Assembly (NCBI GenBank): GCA_944326155.1
Contig: CALVCV010000003.1
Span: forward strand, 1 to 64,000
DNA from: an uncultured Bacilli bacterium
GTDB taxonomy: Bacteria; Bacillota_I; Bacilli_A; ML615J-28; CAG-313
Direction of reading: 5' to 3'
DNA: 64,000 bases
The position numbers and the translations under genes are program-made. This document shows positions 59,740 to 64,000 of the stretch, piece after piece. How positions within the stretch are numbered: the stretch's first letter is position 1; each line of letters opens with the position of its first letter. The notes beneath the pieces are model-generated. The model worked only from the letters and a program-made list of their open reading frames with translations. It made no database searches and was not told the DNA's origin.

Positions 59740-60198
59740 TTAACTATTATTAATAATATTTTTTATTAATATTTCTTTCTCATTATTATCAAAATATATT
59801 TCAACCAAAATACTATTTCCGCTATAATAACTAATTTTTATATCTATTATTCTATTAAATTTTTTTATTAATTCATTATTAATATTATAAAAACTACTAT
59901 TTACTTTTTTATATGAGAATATTACTTTATTTTCTAATTTTATTGACCATTCGTCTAAACTTTGATTATTTTCAATAGTAATTTTTATGGCTTTTTCATT
60001 TGCATAATCAACTATATTATTAAATTGAGAAATGATATAATTTTTTTCCTCTAATCTTTCATTATTTATATATGATATTCTATAACTTTTATAAAAAGAA
60101 TTTGTTATAACTGCAATTATTGATATTAAAATTGAAATTATTGCCATACTTATAATTAACTCAATAAGTGTATAACCTTTAACATTTCTTTTTTTCAT
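59740..60198 (-). CDS. Minor prepilin (152 aa), first gene of the pilus operon
   Basis: A 152-aa prepilin with leader NVKG and mature YTLIELIISMAIISILISI (Glu5 present). The globular region is rich in Asn, Ile and Lys and unrecognised. It has its own consensus promoter 140 nt upstream. Likely a GspJ/PilW-type minor pilin. Confidence 0.8.
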   Translation of the reverse strand: MKKRNVKGYTLIELIISMAIISILISIIAVITNSFYKSYRISYINNERLEEKNYIISQFNNIVDYANEKAIKITIENNQSLDEWSIKLENKVIFSYKKVNSSFYNINNELIKKFNRIIDIKISYYSGNSILVEIYFDNNEKEILIKNIINNS

Positions 60199-60338
60199 TT
60201 AATTACCATCCAAATTAATATAAGTTATATATTATATTTCATTATATATTTTTTGAATTATTTTTATATCAAATAACTAATTAAGATTTTAAAAACATCT
60301 TTATATGTATAATATTTTAAGCAAAGAAATATATTTTA

Positions 60339-60367
60339 ATTATACATTTTTTTTGCTTTTTTGTCAA
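60339..60367 (-). promoter_or_regulatory. Consensus sigma-A promoter of the pilus operon
   Basis: Minus strand TTGACA (60362-60367), 17-bp spacer, TATAAT (60339-60344): a perfect consensus match. The leader to 60198 is about 134 nt with no obvious riboswitch. Confidence 0.75.
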
Positions 60368-60473
60368 TAAATTATATATTTTTAAATATAATTTATAATG
60401 GTTTTGTGCAATTGTAATAAAACATTACAAATTAAAAAAATTAAAATCAATAATTTATTGGTTAATCTTTTAT

Positions 60474-60545
60474 AAAAAAAGTGTATTTAAAAAATAAATA
60501 TACTTTTTTTAACCTTTCTACACCTTATAATAATTAAAAATATTT
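60474..60545 (-). ncRNA. Candidate small RNA (promoter plus terminator, no ORF)
   Basis: A perfect promoter at 60552-60580 would start RNA near 60545. A 15-bp hairpin (60474-60488 with 60496-60510, one G-U pair), whose 3' arm ends in seven T, lies 35-70 nt downstream. No reading frame of note is between them. Could be a short RNA or attenuated leader of the pilus operon. Nothing else is coded in 60199-60693. Confidence 0.45.
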
Positions 60546-60552
60546 TTAATTA
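60531..60552. promoter_or_regulatory. 22-bp perfect palindrome at orphan promoter start site
   Basis: Perfect A/T palindrome with half-site TAATTAAAAAT, covering the predicted start site and touching the -10 of the orphan promoter. Either an operator or the 5' hairpin of the RNA. Confidence 0.45.
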
Positions 60553-60580
60553 TTATACCATTTATTGCCATTTGTGTCAA
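60552..60580 (-). promoter_or_regulatory. Orphan consensus sigma-A promoter
   Basis: Minus strand TTGACA (60575-60580), 17-bp spacer, TATAAT (60552-60557); perfect consensus, between the oad terminator and the pilus operon promoter. Confidence 0.7.
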
Positions 60581-60612
60581 TAAATTTAAATTTTTTTGAC
60601 TATTAAATAATA

Positions 60613-60661
60613 AAAAAGTCTTTAAAATAAAGAGAAATATACTCTATTTTAAAGACTTTTT
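60613..60661 (-). terminator. Intrinsic terminator of the oad operon
   Basis: A 17-bp perfect stem (60613-60629 with 60645-60661, core AGTCTTTAAAATA), 15-nt loop, 32 nt after the oadB stop. The stem starts and ends in A/T runs suitable for termination. Confidence 0.85.
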
Positions 60662-60693
60662 GTGTATTTTAATTTTTTTATAAATAGGAGTTT

Positions 60694-61866
60694 TTATCCA
60701 AAAATACTAAGTAGCAAACCTGCAGCAATTGCACTGCCAATAACACCTGCAACGTTAGGTCCCATTGCATGCATCAATAAGTAATTTGATTTGTCTTCTT
60801 CAAGACCAATTTTATGCACAACTCTTGCTGCCATTGGAACAGCTGATACGCCGGCTGCGCCGATCATTGGGTTAATTTTACCTCCCGACAATTTACTCAT
60901 AAGTTTACCAACAAGAACACCACCTGCAGTTGCAAAACTAAATGCAATAGCACCAAGTACCAAAATTAAACCAAAGTTAAGAGCTTGATCCAATTCTTCA
61001 AGAATAGCAGTAGCACCTACTGCAAGACCTAACAATATTGTTATCATATATAGTAATGTTTTAGCTGCAGCATCAACTAAATTTGGTACAACACCTGATT
61101 CTTTAATCAAATTGCCAAGCATTAACATACCAATTAAAGCAGCACATGATGGAATTAACAAAATAACAATAATCATTACTGCGATAGGGAAAATAATTTT
61201 TTCTCTTTTTGAAACTCTTCTTGTTTCCACCATTTTAATTTGTCGCTCTTTTTTTGTAGTAAGTGCTTTAATAATTGGAGGTTGAATAACAGGAACAAGT
61301 GCCATATATGAATATGCCACAACCGCAATAGATGCACATAACATTGCGCCACCATCAGCACCAGTTAATAATTTATTTGATAAGAAAATAGCAGTTGGTC
61401 CATCGGCACCACCGATAATACCAATCGATGATGCTTCTAGAGCATTGAAACCTAAAGGAATTGCTCCAAGAAAAGTAATGAAAATGCCAAGTTGAGCAGC
61501 AGCACCAAGTAGCAAACTACTTGGACGAGAAATTAATGGTCCAAAATCGGTTGTTGCACCTATGCCAAGAAAAATTAGCGGAGGAAAAATTTCCCATTCT
61601 ATTCCTTTATGAAAGGAATATAAAAGTCCTAAAGCCTCACCATTTGTACCATCATTATACAAAGATGGCGCTAGATTAACAAGAAGCATACCTACTCCAA
61701 TGGGAATTAATAAATATGGTTCAAAACCTTTCGCAATTGCAAGATAGATTAATAAGCAAGCAACTAAAATCATAATTAGTCGTAGCAAAAAACTTGTAAT
61801 ATCAAATGAACCATTATTTAAAAATCCCATTTGGCCAAAGAAATTTTTAAATAATTCACTAATCAT
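60694..61866 (-). CDS. oadB: Na+-pumping decarboxylase beta subunit
   Basis: A 390-aa membrane protein, the sodium channel/decarboxylating subunit of the biotin-dependent decarboxylase family (oxaloacetate, methylmalonyl-CoA, glutaconyl-CoA). Multiple helices; signature GIIGGADGPTAIFLSNKL and GVSAVPMAARVVHK segments. It releases CO2 from carboxybiotin and exports Na+. Last gene of the operon, 6 bp after the biotin carrier. Confidence 0.95.
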   Translation of the reverse strand: MISELFKNFFGQMGFLNNGSFDITSFLLRLIMILVACLLIYLAIAKGFEPYLLIPIGVGMLLVNLAPSLYNDGTNGEALGLLYSFHKGIEWEIFPPLIFLGIGATTDFGPLISRPSSLLLGAAAQLGIFITFLGAIPLGFNALEASSIGIIGGADGPTAIFLSNKLLTGADGGAMLCASIAVVAYSYMALVPVIQPPIIKALTTKKERQIKMVETRRVSKREKIIFPIAVMIIVILLIPSCAALIGMLMLGNLIKESGVVPNLVDAAAKTLLYMITILLGLAVGATAILEELDQALNFGLILVLGAIAFSFATAGGVLVGKLMSKLSGGKINPMIGAAGVSAVPMAARVVHKIGLEEDKSNYLLMHAMGPNVAGVIGSAIAAGLLLSIFG

Positions 61867-61872
61867 AAATAA

Positions 61873-62241
61873 CTACCCGATTACGACTAAGAGTTGTCCG
61901 TTTTGAACTGTATCTCCTTTTGACACAGCAATTGATTGAATTACACCAGCACAATCGGCAACAACTTCATTTTCAAGTTTCATTGCTTCTAAAATACAAA
62001 CTACATCACCTACATTTACACTATCACCAACCTTAACTTTTACATCTAAGATTGTACCAGCCATAGGAGCATTTAATTTAGCTCCACCATTAGTTGAAGC
62101 AGTTTGTGCTACAGGAGCAGGTGCTACTTTTTCAACTGTTGGTGCCTTCGTAGGAGTAGCAATAGTCGCATTACTTTCAGTAACACTTTCTAATTCTACT
62201 TCGTAAACTTTACCATTTACTTTAACTTTATAAACTTTCAT
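61873..62241 (-). CDS. Biotin carrier protein of the decarboxylase
   Basis: A 122-aa protein: an N-terminal segment KVYKVKVNGKVYEVELE, an Ala/Pro/Thr-rich linker (about 30-50), and a biotinyl domain with ILEAMKLENEV, whose Lys is the biotinylation site. It carries the carboxyl group from the alpha subunit to oadB, and is a client of BirA. The start at 62239-62241 is 7 nt from GGAG; a preceding ATG is too close to it. Confidence 0.95.
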   Translation of the reverse strand: MKVYKVKVNGKVYEVELESVTESNATIATPTKAPTVEKVAPAPVAQTASTNGGAKLNAPMAGTILDVKVKVGDSVNVGDVVCILEAMKLENEVVADCAGVIQSIAVSKGDTVQNGQLLVVIG

Positions 62242-62252
62242 AATCATTCTCC

Positions 62253-62960
62253 TTATCCTATTTGTTTAACACTAACAACCCTAACATTATTGTGGGTTTC
62301 ATTTCGATATTCAATACTGGCTACAAGGGTTGCTACCATCATATCTTCATCAACAATATCATCAATTGTAAACACTTTTTGTGGGGCGTTTACAACTTGA
62401 TTTTGTACTTTTGCTACTTCTTTTTTAGAAGTTTCTTTAGGCGCAATATACTTAAATAATGCAACAACACCCCATAAAAGTGCAAGCATCAAAAATACAA
62501 TTAACATACATACAAAAGCCACTAAGCAAGCATCCACAAATGTAATGTATCTTGCATATAAGATAGTTACATTAGCATCTAAATTAGTTGTATTGGCAAC
62601 TCTTGTACCTTTTTGAAAATCTTCTGTTTCATACCATCCAGCAAAAGTTAATCCTTCATTTGGTATTTCAGGATAAGAATAACCATTTGTTGAATCTAAT
62701 TTTTTATTTTCTATATATATAATTTCATACTCACCAGCAGGAATTTCTGCACCTTTTAAATATAAAACTGCTGTTTTATTTTCTTCATCATTTTTAAGAT
62801 AACCAATAAAAGTATAACCTTCTTTTTTTTCTTCAGTAACTACTGCAACATCATTAAACTCTTTGGTATCAAAATCCGGTCTTTTTGCTGAGCATCCTGA
62901 AAGAGTAAGCATCAAGGTCAAGATAAATAAAATTGATATTATTTTAATATACTTTTTCAT
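62253..62960 (-). CDS. oadG: OadG-type subunit fused to exported InlB-like domain
   Basis: A 235-aa protein with unusual layout. Residues 1-23 are a lipoprotein signal with lipobox LSGC. Residues about 40-135 are an InlB/Flg_new-like repeat (GLTFAGWYETEDFQKGT...TILYARY). One membrane helix at about 140-167 follows, then a cytoplasmic tail ending DEDMMVATLVASIEY...VRVVSVKQIG, as in OadG/MmdD small subunits that hold the complex together. Normal OadG proteins start at the helix. The extra external half is an oddity. Position between oadA and the carrier supports the role. Confidence 0.8.
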   Translation of the reverse strand: MKKYIKIISILFILTLMLTLSGCSAKRPDFDTKEFNDVAVVTEEKKEGYTFIGYLKNDEENKTAVLYLKGAEIPAGEYEIIYIENKKLDSTNGYSYPEIPNEGLTFAGWYETEDFQKGTRVANTTNLDANVTILYARYITFVDACLVAFVCMLIVFLMLALLWGVVALFKYIAPKETSKKEVAKVQNQVVNAPQKVFTIDDIVDEDMMVATLVASIEYRNETHNNVRVVSVKQIG

Positions 62961-62967
62961 ACTACAC

Positions 62968-64000
62968 CTAGCCTATCAATACTTCAAATTCTTCTACTTC
63001 ATCCTTAGTAGGATTAAGCTTTGCTTTACGTCCTTCTAAGAACTTGACTGCTACATTTTCAAAAAGTGCACATGATAATACATCCTCATCTGAGTTTACA
63101 ATATCAGCATATTTTTGCTTCATGGCTTCAAATTCAGGAGCAATATCATCAGCAGGGCGGTGGGTAATAATTTTTGCATCACCAATAATTTTTTTGCGTA
63201 CTGCTTCATCAATAGGAGCAGGTGCTTTACCATATTCACCTTTTAAGTAAGCTTTTACTTCAGCTGGACTCATCTTATAACGTTCACCACTAATTATATT
63301 CATAACAGCTTGAGTACCAACCATTTGTGAAAGTGGTGTTACAAGAGGAGGATAACCTAAATCTTTTCTAACACGAGGTATTTCATTTAATACTTCTTCA
63401 TATTTATCCATAGCGCCTTGTCCTTTTAACTGACTCATTAAGTTAGAAAGCATGCCACCTGGAACTTGATATTTTAAAATGTTAGGATTAGTTGTTAAGG
63501 CTTTAGGGTTTAAACCACCACTTGCAAGGAAACGATCTTTTACTACTGTTAATTTATCACATGCTTGTTTTAAGTAATCTAAATTTAATTTTGGATCATA
63601 TTCTGTTCCTTGAAGAACATATTCTAAGGCTTCTGTACAAGGTTGACTTGTGCCACCAGAAAGTGGTGATAAGGCAGTATCCACAATATCAATACCCGCT
63701 TCAATTGCTCGCATTACTGTCATTTCGGCAACACCACCTGTGCAGTGGGTATGAAGTTCAAGTGGAAGTTTAACTGCTTTTTTCATTCTTGTAATAAGTT
63801 CATAAGCATCAGATGGAAGTAATACTCCAGCCATATCTTTAATACAAATTGAATCAGCACCCATTTTTTCAACATCTTTAGCAAGTTCAACATAATAATC
63901 AATTGTATGAACAGGACTTGTTGTATAGGATAAAGCAATTTGGCAGTGACCGCCATATTGCTTTTTATATTTATTAGTAGCATCTACTGCACTTTTTAAG
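62968..64000 (-). CDS. oadA: Decarboxylase alpha subunit (carboxyltransferase), 5' end outside window
   Basis: Partial: the frame is open to the window edge, giving at least 343 aa of the C-terminal part. The carboxyltransferase TIM barrel of the oxaloacetate decarboxylase/pyruvate carboxylase 5S family is seen: SYTTSPVHTIDYYVELA, DSICIKDMAGVLLPSDAYE, LHTHCTGG (metal His residues) and DTALSPLSGGTSQPC. It ends without a biotinyl domain, which is supplied by the separate carrier. It transfers CO2 from oxaloacetate (or a related acid) to biotin. First visible gene of the operon. Confidence 0.93.
   Translation of the reverse strand, partial: LKSAVDATNKYKKQYGGHCQIALSYTTSPVHTIDYYVELAKDVEKMGADSICIKDMAGVLLPSDAYELITRMKKAVKLPLELHTHCTGGVAEMTVMRAIEAGIDIVDTALSPLSGGTSQPCTEALEYVLQGTEYDPKLNLDYLKQACDKLTVVKDRFLASGGLNPKALTTNPNILKYQVPGGMLSNLMSQLKGQGAMDKYEEVLNEIPRVRKDLGYPPLVTPLSQMVGTQAVMNIISGERYKMSPAEVKAYLKGEYGKAPAPIDEAVRKKIIGDAKIITHRPADDIAPEFEAMKQKYADIVNSDEDVLSCALFENVAVKFLEGRKAKLNPTKDEVEEFEVLIG

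Overview
The window is strongly A+T-rich and looks like a chromosome segment of an endospore-forming, fermentative, low-GC Gram-positive bacterium (Bacillota). Evidence for sporulation is spoIIGA-sigE-sigG and a cotJ operon; for a cell wall, ftsW-murG-murB and ftsZ; for fermentation, acetate kinase and a biotin/Na+ decarboxylase operon. TGA is used as a stop (the pilM-like gene ends in TGA), so the genetic code is standard and not the mollicute one. I recognise no species. All 54 protein genes and the single tRNA lie on the minus strand, so the window reads right to left. No rRNA, insertion sequence, phage or CRISPR array was found.

Right end, read in transcription order. 64000-60694 is a decarboxylase operon: oadA (cut by the window edge), an unusual oadG fused to an exported InlB-like domain, a biotin carrier, and oadB. 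The non-coding interval 60199-60693 holds the operon terminator, an orphan promoter plus terminator (a candidate small RNA) and a consensus promoter for the next operon. 60198-51758 is a type IV pilus or pseudopilus operon: prepilin, PilM-like, two minor pilin-like proteins, PilD, PilC, PilB, a small major-type pilin, and a 604-aa giant pilin. It runs on into surface proteins at 51668-44694: a GLUG-like lipoprotein, an InlB/leucine-rich lipoprotein that appears to start at ATT, a Big-domain membrane protein, and a small lipoprotein.

Middle. birA-bioY sits behind a promoter overlapped by a 15-bp-arm palindrome (probable BirA operator). tRNA-Ser(CGA), rmuC, a Big-domain secreted protein, tgt and a lipoprotein follow. 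37642-24827 is the most striking locus: a SipW/TasA-type fibre operon with two Ser-His signal peptidases, a TasA-like subunit, a membrane-anchored TasA-like protein, three further proteins with a common processing-like motif, and a 2268-aa GLUG/InlB giant protein. Its promoter is next to one of two identical 14-bp palindromes.

Left half. ftsW-murG-murB, cotJ (cotJA and cotJB fused, then cotJC), a Sel1-repeat protein, ackA, ftsZ, two patatin-like lipases, a TM2 protein, spoIIGA-sigE-sigG, a folate-type ECF S component, gpmI, a TIR/zinc-ribbon/TPR protein paired with an SPFH/zinc-ribbon protein, a haemolysin III-type protein, a Fe-S-scaffold-like/GGGtGRT gene pair, and eno.

Functional picture: a spore former that makes acetate, probably uses a Na+-pumping decarboxylase with its own biotin uptake and ligase control, and invests heavily in surface structures. 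Two separate fibre machineries, TasA-like and type IV pilus-like, are each linked to large GLUG/InlB/leucine-rich/Big adhesin-type proteins. Functions come from motif recognition by eye; no database search was run.
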